A program made the position numbers and the translations under genes. Shown in pieces: positions 19,203 through 28,198 of a DNA stretch of 51,539 bases. Below the pieces are notes generated by a model. It was not told the origin of the DNA. It was given only the letters and a program-made list of their open reading frames with translations, and made no database searches. The stretch covers positions 1 through 51,539 of the forward strand of contig NBMB01000008.1 in the NCBI GenBank assembly GCA_002084765.1. Reading direction: 5' to 3'. Position 1 is the first letter of the stretch, and each line of letters opens with the position of its first letter. This stretch comes from Candidatus Cloacimonetes bacterium 4572_55 (GTDB lineage Bacteria > 4572-55).

Positions 19203-20423
19203 TTATGCCAGCCCAACTTTTTTTACGGCACGTTCAACCTGAGCGATTCGTTGATCCAGGCTGCCAGTATAACCGATTGAGACGCGAAGCAATCCCGGGG
19301 AAAGTCCCATCTTCTCCTGATCTTCCGGCGGGATCTCCGAAGAGGTCGAAGATCCGGAGCAACTCATCAGTGTGTCGAAATAGCCGAGCGAGACCGCAAT
19401 TAAGCCGAATTCTTCTTTATTTTGCAAGATCGACATCAATTTTTCCGCCTTCTCTTTGGTCTTGCAATCCAAGGTCAGCAATCCGCCGTAACCGAACTCT
19501 TTGTTCATCATAGAGGTGAACAGTTCGTGATGCGGATGAGATTTGAGACCCGGATAAAGGACTGGCGCGCCCAACTCTTCGAGACTCTGAGCGATCGCCA
19601 GGGCGCGGCGGCTATGCTCTTGCATACGAAGCGGCAGATGGGGCATGCGTTGGATCAGATCAAAGGCGGCTCGTGGGTCCATTGTTGGACCAAAGAGCAT
19701 GACCCGACCCGTGTGCAGGTCCATCAATTCGTAAATAAAATCCTTATCCGCGCAGATCGCTCCAGCGATCATATCGCTCGCGCCGTTGATAAACTTGGTC
19801 ATTGAATAGACAACGACGTCCGCTCCCAAGACAGTGGGAGAAAAAATCAAGGGCGTAAAGGTGTTGTCCACGACCAACTTGATCCCTTTATCATGCGCTA
19901 ATTTTGCTAATTTCGGGATATCCGCGATTTTCAGCGTCGGATTGCCCATCACCTCAGTAAAAATCACCTTGGTTTTGGGAGTGATCGCAGCCTCGAACCC
20001 TGATGTGTCGCTGGGGTCCACAAAACTTGTGTGAATGTTCATCTGGGGCAACAACTCGCTGAGCAGGGCATGTGTGCCGCCATACACGGTATCGCTGGAA
20101 ACAATATGATCGCCATGGACGCAAAGTTGGAGCAACGCGCAACTGATAGCCGACATGCCGCTGGCTGTGTTGACTGCCGCTTCCGAGCCCTCCATTGCGG
20201 AAAGATAGCGATTCAACACATCCACGGTCGGATTAAAGTGGCGGCTATAGAGAAAACAGCCTCCTTTTTCCGGTCCCCTTAAGCCTTCAAAAATTTCCGG
20301 CATAGTTCCAGGATCAACAACGGTAAAGGTGGATGAGCGAGCGATCGAAGGCGTAACGCCGCCATGCTCTCCAAATTCTCGTCTTATCTTGACCATGGCT
20401 TGTTCGGGATTATGCTTTTGCAT
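19203..20423 (-). CDS. Cys/Met metabolism PLP-dependent enzyme (methionine gamma-lyase / sulfhydrylase-like)
   Basis: The 406-residue protein is a fold type I PLP enzyme of the cystathionine/methionine lyase group. Visible sites are YSRHFNPT (Tyr59, Arg61, phosphate contact from the partner subunit), VYGGTHAL (Tyr114), the VVDNTFTPL segment with its cofactor Asp, and the Schiff-base Lys210 in SMTKFINGASD. Pseudomonas-type methionine gamma-lyases have Cys at the position of Gly116 here, so the reaction may be a different C-S lyase or an O-acylhomoserine sulfhydrylase. A TAAGGAG site precedes the ATG. It is the first gene before the ammonia-lyase on the minus strand, so both may serve amino acid breakdown. 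Confidence 0.85.
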   Translation of the reverse strand: MQKHNPEQAMVKIRREFGEHGGVTPSIARSSTFTVVDPGTMPEIFEGLRGPEKGGCFLYSRHFNPTVDVLNRYLSAMEGSEAAVNTASGMSAISCALLQLCVHGDHIVSSDTVYGGTHALLSELLPQMNIHTSFVDPSDTSGFEAAITPKTKVIFTEVMGNPTLKIADIPKLAKLAHDKGIKLVVDNTFTPLIFSPTVLGADVVVYSMTKFINGASDMIAGAICADKDFIYELMDLHTGRVMLFGPTMDPRAAFDLIQRMPHLPLRMQEHSRRALAIAQSLEELGAPVLYPGLKSHPHHELFTSMMNKEFGYGGLLTLDCKTKEKAEKLMSILQNKEEFGLIAVSLGYFDTLMSCSGSSTSSEIPPEDQEKMGLSPGLLRVSIGYTGSLDQRIAQVERAVKKVGLA

Positions 20424-20754
20424 ATATTAAACTCCTTAACGTGTCGTAAATCGGTTATTAAAAGCCGTCGAAACTCCGACGACCTTCCAAAATATCGGTT
20501 ATTTCTTTTCAAACACTTGACAGAAATATTAAAAAAAGTTAAATTATCAGATACTTTTTTGTGGTGAAATTTTTTGAGAAGTATAAAAAATTATTGCCTC
20601 TCTGTCAATATCAATCCTTTAAATTTGGGGGTCTTTCGTATTTATTATGGAAATGAAAATTGCTAAGACAAAATCCCTTAAAATTTGTATATTAAACGCG
20701 GTTTTAGACGTTGGAGAACTTCATTATTTCGTCAATTGACCAAGAGGAACTTTT
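20424..20754. other. Divergent intergenic region between the PLP-enzyme gene and tdh
   Basis: This 331-bp spacer must contain promoters for both directions. ATCGGTTATT occurs twice in the same orientation (20450-20459 and 20494-20503), a possible operator pair. A candidate promoter at 20517-20545 points toward tdh. The rest is AT-rich with no RNA gene seen. Confidence 0.5.
20517..20545 (+). promoter_or_regulatory. Candidate sigma-70-type promoter upstream of tdh
   Basis: TTGACA (20517-20522) and TAAATT (20540-20545) are separated by 17 bases. The -35 box is perfect and the -10 box matches four of six consensus bases. It would give a long leader of about 200 nt before tdh. Confidence 0.4.
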
Positions 20755-21696
20755 ATGAAGCGAATACTAATTACCGGTGCGAACGGTCAAATCGGCAGCG
20801 AGTTGATCACGGAATTAGGAGGCTGGCACGGTCATGAGAATGTCATCGGACTGGATTTGCAAGTGCCTCGACATTTTATCCAGCGGAAAGAAGTGGGTAA
20901 TTATGAAATTATGAATGTGATGGATAAGATCGGACTGCAGGAAATCGTCGAGCGGTATGATATCAGCGTGATCTACCACCTTGCGAGTCTGCTGTCGGCA
21001 ACCGGAGAGATGAAACCCGACTTGACATGGGACGTTAATCTGAACGGCTTAAAAAATGTTTTGGATTTGGCAAAGAAATACGATATTCAAGTATTTTGGC
21101 CCAGCTCGATAGCGGCTTTTGGTCCCAGCTCGCCGAGGATGAATACGCCCCAGGCGACGGTCTTGGAACCCAATACGATGTACGGCGTGACAAAAGTTGC
21201 GGGCGAGCTGCTCTGTAACTATTACTTCCACAAATTTAATGTGGATGTGCGGAGTCTGCGCTATCCGGGTTTGATTAGCTACAAAACGTTGCCAGGCGGA
21301 GGCACGACCGACTATGCAGTGGAGATATTTTATGAGGCGGTTCGAAATAAACGCTACACATGCTTTGTCAAGCCGGGCACGCGGTTGCCCATGATGTATA
21401 TGCCAGACGCAATCAAAGCCACTGTCGATATTATGGATGCGAGCTCTCATAAGATAAAAGTCCGCACCAGTTATAACCTTTCCGCGATTAGCTTCTCGGC
21501 AGAAGAACTGGTGGCTGAGATCAAAAAGCATATCCCCGAATTCGTCTGTGTTTATGAGCCGGATTTCCACCAAGCTATAGCGGATTCCTGGCCCCAAAAT
21601 ATAGACGACTCGATTGCGAGGCGGGACTGGGGATGGGAGCATGACTATAACCTGGCGGCAATGACAGAAGATATGCTGAAAAAATTAAAAAATTAG
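20755..21696 (+). CDS. tdh: L-threonine 3-dehydrogenase, short-chain (SDR/epimerase-like) type
   Basis: The enzyme oxidises L-threonine to 2-amino-3-ketobutyrate with NAD+. The 313-residue product is of the extended-SDR class rather than the zinc alcohol-dehydrogenase class. It has the Rossmann motif TGANGQIGSEL at the N-terminus, WPSSIAAFGPSSP, the catalytic pair Tyr143/Lys147 in YGVTK, and the family stretch RYPGLISYKTLPGGGTTDYA. An AAGAGGAA site precedes the ATG. kbl, the next enzyme of the pathway, follows 113 bp downstream on the same strand, which strongly supports the assignment. Confidence 0.93.
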   Translation: MKRILITGANGQIGSELITELGGWHGHENVIGLDLQVPRHFIQRKEVGNYEIMNVMDKIGLQEIVERYDISVIYHLASLLSATGEMKPDLTWDVNLNGLKNVLDLAKKYDIQVFWPSSIAAFGPSSPRMNTPQATVLEPNTMYGVTKVAGELLCNYYFHKFNVDVRSLRYPGLISYKTLPGGGTTDYAVEIFYEAVRNKRYTCFVKPGTRLPMMYMPDAIKATVDIMDASSHKIKVRTSYNLSAISFSAEELVAEIKKHIPEFVCVYEPDFHQAIADSWPQNIDDSIARRDWGWEHDYNLAAMTEDMLKKLKN

Positions 21697-21718
21697 GCTT
21701 AAAATATGCCATTATTCA

Positions 21719-21742
21719 ATCTGCGCAATCTGCGGATTAAGA
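21719..21742 (-). repeat. Short dispersed-repeat fragment between tdh and kbl
   Basis: TCAATCTGCGCAATCTGCGG is the reverse-orientation core of the intergenic repeat family. It lies inside what is probably a single transcript. Confidence 0.6.
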
Positions 21743-21809
21743 AATGCGGGCAATTTGTTTGTAGTAAAATCCGCGGATACTTATTTTTCATTTCGGGAGG
21801 GTAAAATAT

Positions 21810-23003
21810 ATGTATAGCGAGAAGACAAGATCGACTATTCAGCCGGTTCTTGACGAGATCAAGGAAGCGGGATTGCACAAAGAAGAATGGATCATCACAT
21901 CCCAGCAGTCCGCTGAGATCGTGGTCGATCCGGACAAAAAGATGATCAATTTTTGTGCGAATAATTATCTGGGACTATCCAATCATCCAGAGCTGATCAA
22001 AGCCGCGCAAGAGGGCGTCGCTCAATATGGATTTGGACTTTCCTCTGTTCGATTTATCTGTGGCACACAGAATATTCACAAAGAGTTGGAGGAAAAAATT
22101 TCCGAATTTCTGAGCATGGAGGACACGATCCTCTATACTTCTTGTTTCGACGCGAACGGCGGTCTATTCGAGACCCTGCTGGATGCTGAATGCGCAGTTA
22201 TCAGCGACCAACTGAACCATGCCAGCATTATTGACGGCATCCGGCTCTGTAAGGCGAAACGTTATCGATACGCGAACAGCAATATGACGGAGTTGGAAGA
22301 AATATTGAAAAAGACAGGATCCGCCAAGATGCGACTGATCGCCACGGATGGCGTTTTCAGTATGGACGGGTATATCGCAAAATTGGACGAGATTTGTGAT
22401 CTTGCCGACAAATACGACGCCATGGTGATGGTAGACGATTCGCACGCTACGGGATTTTTCGGTAAGACTGGGCGAGGTTCGATCGAGAATCGCGGCGTTA
22501 TGGGTCGGGTGGACATTGTCACCAGCACTCTGGGGAAAGCCCTTGGCGGCGCATCCGGCGGATTTACCTCGGCTCGAAAAGAGATCGTGCAACTGCTCAG
22601 ACAACGATCTCGCCCGTATCTCTTCTCGAATACGCTTGCGCCCATGATTGCATATACAAGCCTGCGAGTGCTGGAGATGCTCAGCGAGACCACAGAGCTG
22701 AGAGATCGGTTAGAGGAAAATACTGCGTATTTCCGGGAGAAAATAGCCCAGGCCGGATTCGATATCCGCCCTGGCGTTCATCCAATTGTGCCGATTATGC
22801 TAGGAGACGCCAAGTTGGCACACGCTATTGCAAACGATATGATAGCGGAAGGGATTTACGTGATCGGATTCAGCTATCCGGTGGTGCCGAAAGGCGCGGC
22901 TCGAATCCGAGTTCAACTCTCAGCGGCTCATACCCGAGAGCATCTGGATCGCGCAATCGGAGCCTTTATCAAAGTCGGCAAAAAATATGGTATCCGCGGC
23001 TGA
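21810..23003 (+). CDS. kbl: 2-amino-3-ketobutyrate CoA ligase (glycine C-acetyltransferase)
   Basis: Kbl splits 2-amino-3-ketobutyrate with CoA into glycine and acetyl-CoA, completing threonine breakdown begun by Tdh. The 397-residue length is normal for this alpha-oxoamine synthase. Visible motifs are [41 protein letters not shown] and the PLP lysine Lys243 in [22 protein letters not shown] site precedes the ATG. Pairing with tdh distinguishes it from other members such as BioF and serine palmitoyltransferase. Confidence 0.95.
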   Translation: MYSEKTRSTIQPVLDEIKEAGLHKEEWIITSQQSAEIVVDPDKKMINFCANNYLGLSNHPELIKAAQEGVAQYGFGLSSVRFICGTQNIHKELEEKISEFLSMEDTILYTSCFDANGGLFETLLDAECAVISDQLNHASIIDGIRLCKAKRYRYANSNMTELEEILKKTGSAKMRLIATDGVFSMDGYIAKLDEICDLADKYDAMVMVDDSHATGFFGKTGRGSIENRGVMGRVDIVTSTLGKALGGASGGFTSARKEIVQLLRQRSRPYLFSNTLAPMIAYTSLRVLEMLSETTELRDRLEENTAYFREKIAQAGFDIRPGVHPIVPIMLGDAKLAHAIANDMIAEGIYVIGFSYPVVPKGAARIRVQLSAAHTREHLDRAIGAFIKVGKKYGIRG

Positions 23004-23058
23004 AATCTGCGACATATCCGAGCGTTATACTTTTGGTAGTGATTAGTAGTCGGTACCT

Positions 23059-23103
23059 TGTAACGCAGATAGCGGCTCTTGCAGATCGGCTATCTGCGTT
23101 ACA
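23059..23103. repeat. Perfect 15-bp inverted repeat before the RM genes
   Basis: TGTAACGCAGATAGC (23059-23073) is the exact reverse complement of GCTATCTGCGTTACA (23089-23103), with a 15-base centre. No T-tract follows on either strand, so it looks more like a mobile palindromic element or RM operator than a simple terminator. It sits 25 bp upstream of the methyltransferase start. Confidence 0.7.
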
Positions 23104-23128
23104 TCTTCATAATTAAGGTGGACGAAGA

Positions 23129-24517
23129 ATGTTAACAAAGGAATATATCTCTAAATTAAAAAATAGTGATAATGGTGTACTTAATAGGTTATTAACACCA
23201 CAACGTGATCCTTCTACGTTAGGGTTTATTTTAAACAATCTTGGCCGTTTACCATCAAATTTTGATGGAAAATGCCTAATTCCATTAACAATTCACAATA
23301 ATGATAAAATTAGATTGCTTGCAGTTAAAAATATTGGCAAGTTATCCGATGATTCGTATTTGACTTTATTGGATAGAATCTCTGGGGACGATAATAACAC
23401 TATGGTCAGACGGGAAGCTATTTCCTCAATCGGTAGGATGCGTTCTTCAAAGGCGATACCAATTCTTATAAAAAAACTAATCGATCTTGATCCTAAAGTA
23501 GTTATACAAGCGGTTAGAGCTTTATTAGTTTTCAAAAATAATTCAAAAATTAAAAAAGAGTTATTAAAACTAAAGGTTCATCCGAATGAATTGATCAAAA
23601 ATGTAATCGAAAAGGAATTTGCCCCAGTAAAAAAATACGATCCTTCAAAACCAAAACATAAAGAATCGCCAGATTTTCTTAAAAATATTGTTGTAAATGG
23701 TGATGTTTTATCAATCTTAAAATATGTAGAAAATGAATCTATTCATCTAACTTTTACCTCACCTCCCTACTATAACGCACGGGATTATTCGATTTATCAA
23801 AGCTATAAAGAATACCTTGAATTTTTAAGAGATGTATTTAAAGAAGTTTTTCGAATCACCAAAGAAGGTCGTTTTTTTATTTTGAATACATCTCCCATAA
23901 TTATACCACGTGTGAGCCGACAACATTCAAGTAAAAGATATCCTATTCCATTTGATATACACCCATTTTTAATCGAAATGGGATGGGAATTTATTGACGA
24001 CATCGTTTGGGTAAAACCAAAAGCGAGTGCAAAGGATCGTAACTCAAGTTTTCGTCAACACAGAAAACCCTTAGCTTATAAACCAACTGCTGTAACTGAA
24101 TATTTAATGGTCTACCGAAAAAAAACCCATAAGTTAATTGATTGGAATATAAAGCAGTATGATTATAAGACAGTACAAGAAAGTAAAGTATTAGGAGAAA
24201 TTGATAAAATTAATACTTGGAATGTTGATCCCACTTTTGATAAAATCCACACAGCTGTTTTCCCAGTTGAGTTATGTAATAAAGTTATTCAATATTATTC
24301 TTTCAAAGGAGATTTAGTATTTGATCCTTTTGGGGGAAGTGGTACATTCGGTAAATCAGCTCTGAACCTTGAGAGATTCTTTTTCCTAACGGAGATATCT
24401 CCAAAATATTTTCAGAGAATAAAGGAAAATATAAATCAGAGCAGTTTATTTTCAAATAATAATCAAACAAGATTTTTGTATTATGAAGACTTTAAAGTTA
24501 AGGCAACAAGGAGATGA
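23129..24517 (+). CDS. Type II DNA methyltransferase, probably N4-cytosine, with N-terminal HEAT-like repeats
   Basis: The C-terminal part is a SAM-dependent methyltransferase in beta-class order: the catalytic SPPY motif (res 211-214, TFTSPPYYNARDY) comes first and the SAM-binding FDPFGGSGTFG (398-408) comes last. SPPY is typical of N4-cytosine enzymes. Residues ~50-160 are helical repeats of HEAT type (e.g. VRREAISSIGRMRSSKAIPI), an uncommon addition to this class. The start follows AAGGTGG. The coding sequence is clearly more AT-rich than its neighbours, and the endonuclease gene begins one base after its stop. It should protect the host site cut by that endonuclease. Confidence 0.88.
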   Translation: MLTKEYISKLKNSDNGVLNRLLTPQRDPSTLGFILNNLGRLPSNFDGKCLIPLTIHNNDKIRLLAVKNIGKLSDDSYLTLLDRISGDDNNTMVRREAISSIGRMRSSKAIPILIKKLIDLDPKVVIQAVRALLVFKNNSKIKKELLKLKVHPNELIKNVIEKEFAPVKKYDPSKPKHKESPDFLKNIVVNGDVLSILKYVENESIHLTFTSPPYYNARDYSIYQSYKEYLEFLRDVFKEVFRITKEGRFFILNTSPIIIPRVSRQHSSKRYPIPFDIHPFLIEMGWEFIDDIVWVKPKASAKDRNSSFRQHRKPLAYKPTAVTEYLMVYRKKTHKLIDWNIKQYDYKTVQESKVLGEIDKINTWNVDPTFDKIHTAVFPVELCNKVIQYYSFKGDLVFDPFGGSGTFGKSALNLERFFFLTEISPKYFQRIKENINQSSLFSNNNQTRFLYYEDFKVKATRR

Positions 24518-24518
24518 C

Positions 24519-25430
24519 ATGACACTAACAGAGCAAGTAGCAAAAAATATCATTGTTAAATTATTGAAAGGTGAAGACTATAGAATAGAAATAGTCACGC
24601 TTATTAATGCTGAATTTTTACAATATGCTATTGATTTCTTTAAAAAGGTAATTGAAGCAAAATTACGAAGTGAAAATATAACCGCTGATTGGTATAAGAG
24701 AGGATTTTTATCTAAAGATTTACCATCCGACGAAATTGCTATAAATGCTGGACTGAATAAAAAAACTATCTCCAATATGTATAATTCAGCCAGAAAAGAG
24801 ATAGTTATCGAAGCGTCAAATGATCATTATGAATATCTTTACGAAGCAATTAAATCACTTGTTAAAAGTGAAAATGAATTAAATATAACTCTTACGATAA
24901 AATTTAATCAAGTAAGTGTTGATTTAAATATTAGTGAAAGTTTAATTGTCATCAATACACTTGCAGTAAAACGTGCTGCTCTACGGGGTGGTTTGTGGAG
25001 TACGGCTGGTAAAAGAGTTGAAAAACCACTTGTGCAGACATTATGTATGCTTTTTGGAGTTCCCGATACAAATTTTAAAATTGTTCCAAGAAGCGGTAGA
25101 AAATCTGACGTTTCTTTTGAAAGGGAGGTTGATTTCTATCTGAATTCAAACAATGATTTTCATAAATGTGAAGTTAAATTAATGGGAAAAGGAAATCCTG
25201 AAAGTGCTGATGCTGTTATTGCGAGAGATAGTAGAGTTTTCGTAGCTGATAAATTATCAGATACCAATAAAAATCAGTTGGATAGTTTAAATATAGAATG
25301 GGTCGAATTAAGAAATATTAATGGGTATATGCGATTTCAAAATGTTTTAGAAAATTTAAATATTCCTTTTACTAAATCGGGTACATTTAATTCTGAAGAA
25401 TTAGAATCAATTTTCAATGCGATATTTTAA
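24519..25430 (+). CDS. CfrBI-like type II restriction endonuclease
   Basis: The 303-residue protein resembles CfrBI-family endonucleases. The conserved segment GKRVEKPLVQTLCMLFGVP leads into a PD-(D/E)XK core: Asp205 in REVDFYL, then Glu218 and Lys220 in CEVK, followed by MGKGNPESADAV. CfrBI itself cuts CCWWGG and pairs with an N4-cytosine methyltransferase, which fits the gene upstream; the recognition site here is inferred. The frame opens at 24483 within the methyltransferase gene, but ATG 24519 is preferred: it has AAGGAGA just upstream and lies one base after the methyltransferase stop, so translation is likely coupled. Its AT-rich composition matches the methyltransferase and suggests joint transfer. 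Confidence 0.8.
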   Translation: MTLTEQVAKNIIVKLLKGEDYRIEIVTLINAEFLQYAIDFFKKVIEAKLRSENITADWYKRGFLSKDLPSDEIAINAGLNKKTISNMYNSARKEIVIEASNDHYEYLYEAIKSLVKSENELNITLTIKFNQVSVDLNISESLIVINTLAVKRAALRGGLWSTAGKRVEKPLVQTLCMLFGVPDTNFKIVPRSGRKSDVSFEREVDFYLNSNNDFHKCEVKLMGKGNPESADAVIARDSRVFVADKLSDTNKNQLDSLNIEWVELRNINGYMRFQNVLENLNIPFTKSGTFNSEELESIFNAIF

Positions 25431-25456
25431 AAAATCAAGGCTCTTGGGGATTTTTT
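25429..25456 (+). terminator. Terminator at the end of the RM operon
   Basis: AAAAAATC-AAG pairs with CTT and GATTTTTT around a short loop, with three unpaired G residues, and ends in a T-run. It overlaps the endonuclease stop codon and would isolate the RM pair from the next operon. Confidence 0.55.
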
Positions 25457-25525
25457 ACGGAAACTACAAAATTTGATTGAGATTAATCGATTTACTTGAT
25501 ATTTAAACTGAAAAAGGAGCGTCCA

Positions 25526-25933
25526 ATGGAGAAGGGAAGTCAAAAATCCGGTGGGAAAGGCAACAACGCATTATCCCAATCTCTGAACCGATTCAAAATC
25601 AGCCTTCGAGAGGGGATGCGATATCGGTTGGAACTTTTCTCGATGGAACTGGAGGAGGAAAAGAAAAAGTTCATCAATATCATAACCAAGACACTCATCG
25701 CTTTGTTCTCATTGTTCATGGCGTTCTTCTTTTTTAATATGTCTCTGTTTGTGATTTTCTGGGATTTTCGAGTGCCTCTGGCAGTTGGCTTGATGGTTAT
25801 CTATGGATTGACGACCGGATTGATTGGGCTATCCATTCGGAAAAAAATCGTCGCATCTTCCAAACCGTTTACCGCAACGATTGACGAATTGAAGCGGGAT
25901 CAAACATGGATGAAAGGATTGACTAATGAATAA
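25526..25933 (+). CDS. Small membrane protein of the holin-X / YqjE-like type
   Basis: The 135-residue protein has an amphipathic, charged N-terminus (res ~15-55), two hydrophobic segments (LIALFSLFMAFFFFNMSLFV and AVGLMVIYGLTTGLIGL) and a charged tail. This layout matches the putative holin-X/YqjE group of inner-membrane proteins, whose function is poorly known. The frame opens at 25496, but ATG 25526 follows a strong AAAAAGGAG site. The stop overlaps the next gene by 8 bases, indicating a co-translated pair. Confidence 0.65.
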   Translation: MEKGSQKSGGKGNNALSQSLNRFKISLREGMRYRLELFSMELEEEKKKFINIITKTLIALFSLFMAFFFFNMSLFVIFWDFRVPLAVGLMVIYGLTTGLIGLSIRKKIVASSKPFTATIDELKRDQTWMKGLTNE

Positions 25934-26231
25934 ATTCGCATATCAAAAGCAACTATTACGTCAAAAGATCGATACCAATCGATCTCTGGTAAAGTCGGAA
26001 TTGGAGACTTTAAAGGCAAATGCCAATCCAGCGAATCTCTTCTATACTGTGATAAAAAAGAAAGTCCCTTCTGTCCAAAATCAAATGGAGAGAAAAAAAG
26101 CGCAGATGAAGGGCTTGATTAAATATGGTATGATTCTGTCGATCTCAATGGCGATGGTGACCGCGTACTACCTCAGGCGGCGAAAAAGGGCCGTTATGGC
26201 GAAGAAAATCGACGAGTTAAATGAAGTATAG
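25926..26231 (+). CDS. Small basic membrane protein, YqjK-like by context
   Basis: The 101-residue protein has a long helical basic region followed by one transmembrane segment (LIKYGMILSISMAMVTAYYL) and an Arg/Lys-rich end (RRRKRA). It overlaps the YqjE-like gene by 8 bases. In enteric bacteria small proteins of this kind follow yqjE, so a common membrane complex is plausible. I do not recognise a domain with certainty. Confidence 0.55.
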   Translation: MNKFAYQKQLLRQKIDTNRSLVKSELETLKANANPANLFYTVIKKKVPSVQNQMERKKAQMKGLIKYGMILSISMAMVTAYYLRRRKRAVMAKKIDELNEV

Positions 26232-26247
26232 AGAAGAACTTTTTATG

Positions 26248-26310
26248 AATCGTTATTGTGAATCGTTATTTATAAATCGTTATTTATAAATCGTTATTTA
26301 TAAATATTTA
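26248..26310 (+). repeat. Short tandem repeat in the spacer before the biotin carrier gene
   Basis: Three identical 14-bp units AATCGTTATTTATA (26261-26302) are flanked by a 13-bp variant at 26248-26260 and a partial unit to 26310. The array fills most of the spacer and ends 13 bp before the ATG, next to the ribosome site GAGGA. Confidence 0.85.
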
Positions 26311-26323
26311 TGAGGACCGACAG

Positions 26324-26836
26324 ATGAAATATTTTGCTGAACTGAACGGCAAAAGCTATGAGGTGGAAGTTACGGGAACAGAGAGGAAGCCGGTGATAAG
26401 ACTGAACGGCAATCTGTTCGAAGTGGATGAAAAGCGGCTATACGATCGGAATCAGGTATCATATCTGATCAACCGGCGGAGTTATGAGACGTCCGCGACA
26501 GAAGAGGACGGCGATTATTCCGTTCATCTTGCGCACCAAGAATTTTTTGTCAAATTGACGGATGGGTTGACGCGCCGTCTGCAAAAACTCGGCATCCAGA
26601 CAAAACGCTCTGAAGAGGTTGGAGCTATTAAAGCCCCAATGCCCGGTCTAATAGTCAAGATATTGGTCAAGGAGGGCGACGTAATCGTTGAGAATGATGG
26701 TCTTATGATTATTGAAGCTATGAAGATGGAGAATGAAATTCGATCCAAACGCTCTGGAAGAATCGCCAAAATATCGGTCACAGAAGGGAAGGCGGTCGAA
26801 TATGGCGAGGAGCTTTTGGAATTGGAAAAGGTCTAA
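26324..26836 (+). CDS. Biotin carboxyl carrier protein
   Basis: The C-terminal ~75 residues form a biotinyl domain with Lys134 in the EAMKMEN motif as the biotin attachment site, preceded by KAPMPGLIVKILVKEGD. The N-terminal ~95 residues form a separate beta-rich region, as in the carrier subunits of acyl-CoA carboxylases and Na+-pumping decarboxylases. No carboxylase or transferase subunit lies nearby, so the partner is unknown. murA follows 24 bp downstream on the same strand and is probably co-transcribed. Confidence 0.88.
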   Translation: MKYFAELNGKSYEVEVTGTERKPVIRLNGNLFEVDEKRLYDRNQVSYLINRRSYETSATEEDGDYSVHLAHQEFFVKLTDGLTRRLQKLGIQTKRSEEVGAIKAPMPGLIVKILVKEGDVIVENDGLMIIEAMKMENEIRSKRSGRIAKISVTEGKAVEYGEELLELEKV

Positions 26837-26860
26837 TTGAGTAGAATTGACGGGGGATAA

Positions 26861-28156
26861 ATGGAAAAATTTATTATTGAAGGCGGGCGTCGAATTCAAG
26901 GGGAGATCGAGCCTCGCGGTAGCAAGAACGAAGCTCTGGCTATTTTATCGGCGACCGCTATGTTGCCAGAAAAAACGACGATTTCTAACATTCCGCTTAT
27001 TAACGACGTGCTTTTGATGATCGAGTTGCTCAAGGCTGTCGGCGTCTCAGTGGAGCGGCTTGACAAGCGCACGTTCACTTTTCAGGCGGACGGGATCAAG
27101 GAGGTCAATCTATGCTCCGAAGCTTTCCGGAAGATACGCGGATCATTGATGTTGCTCGGTCCCTTGCTGGGTCGGATCGGCAAACTCAAATTTCCCCTGC
27201 CTGGCGGAGATAAGATCGGGCGGCGGCGGATTGATACGCATGTATACGCTTTGGAAAAACTCGGTGCTCAATTTGAGTGGGACAAGGAAAATTTGGTCTC
27301 CGCGCCAGACGGGCTGTCCGGCGCGGACATCCTGTTGGACGAAGCCTCTGTTACGGCCACTGAGAACGCTATTATGGCAGCGGTGCAGGCTGTTGGCACA
27401 ACCACGATCTATCATGCCGCATGCGAGCCGCATGTCCAGCAACTCTGCCACTTTCTGAACCAGCTCGGCGCGAGGATCGAGGGAATCGGCAGCAATCTTT
27501 TGACGATCCACGGAGGAAATCGACTCTCGGGCGGGCATTATCGCATCACATCCGACTATCTGGAAGTTGGAGGATTTGTGGGACTCGCCGCGCTGACCCG
27601 CGGAGAGCTGTTGATCCGCCAAGCAGCTGTGCCGCACCTATTCCAAATCCGACGGGTTTTCAGCCGCCTGGGAATCCGCACCGAAATCCGAGGGGACGAT
27701 CTTTTTGTGCCATCTGATCAATCGCTTGAGATTACTGGAGACCTGGGCGGAAATATCCTAAAGATCGAGGACTCTCCCTGGCCAGGTTTTCCAGCCGATA
27801 TGACCAGTGTCGCGTTGGTGGTCGCCACCCAGTGCCGAGGCGAGGTTTTGATCCATGAAAAGTTATTCGAAAGCCGGCTCTTCTTCACAGACCGCTTGAT
27901 TGAGATGGGGGCAAAAATCGTGCTGTGCGACCCGCATCGGGCGTTGATTATTGGTCCATCGCAATTGCACGGCTCCAGACTAAGTAGCCCGGACATCAGA
28001 GCTGGTATGGCTTTATTGGTTGCGGCTATGGCTGCCAAAGGACAAAGCGAGATTCAAAATATTGTCCAGATCGATAGAGGATATGAGAAAATCGATCAGC
28101 GGCTGAAAAAATTAGGGGCTTGTATCGAGCGAATCAACTCGAAACCTTCTGGATAG
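26861..28156 (+). CDS. murA: UDP-N-acetylglucosamine 1-carboxyvinyltransferase with Asp for the catalytic Cys
   Basis: MurA transfers enolpyruvate from PEP to UDP-GlcNAc, the first committed step of peptidoglycan synthesis. The 431-residue length and motifs are typical: [18 protein letters not shown] near the N-terminus, [37 protein letters not shown], and PGFPADMTS near residue 310. The catalytic loop reads [15 protein letters not shown], so the residue equivalent to E. coli Cys115 is Asp117. Mycobacterial and chlamydial MurA also carry Asp here and resist fosfomycin. The start follows GGGGG, 24 bp after the biotin carrier gene. It converges with the Pit gene, leaving only 42 bp between the stops. 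Confidence 0.95.
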   Translation: MEKFIIEGGRRIQGEIEPRGSKNEALAILSATAMLPEKTTISNIPLINDVLLMIELLKAVGVSVERLDKRTFTFQADGIKEVNLCSEAFRKIRGSLMLLGPLLGRIGKLKFPLPGGDKIGRRRIDTHVYALEKLGAQFEWDKENLVSAPDGLSGADILLDEASVTATENAIMAAVQAVGTTTIYHAACEPHVQQLCHFLNQLGARIEGIGSNLLTIHGGNRLSGGHYRITSDYLEVGGFVGLAALTRGELLIRQAAVPHLFQIRRVFSRLGIRTEIRGDDLFVPSDQSLEITGDLGGNILKIEDSPWPGFPADMTSVALVVATQCRGEVLIHEKLFESRLFFTDRLIEMGAKIVLCDPHRALIIGPSQLHGSRLSSPDIRAGMALLVAAMAAKGQSEIQNIVQIDRGYEKIDQRLKKLGACIERINSKPSG

Positions 28157-28198
28157 GCTCTGGGAGATGAGGAGATACGTCCGTAATATTCTTACTCA

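Noticed and set aside
21049-21642. 197-codon minus-strand frame
   Set aside because: It is antisense to tdh, whose motifs and neighbour kbl are unambiguous.
25477-25505. TTGAGA-17-TATTTA as a promoter for the YqjE-like gene
   Set aside because: Transcription would begin inside the ribosome binding site, and the -10 match is poor.
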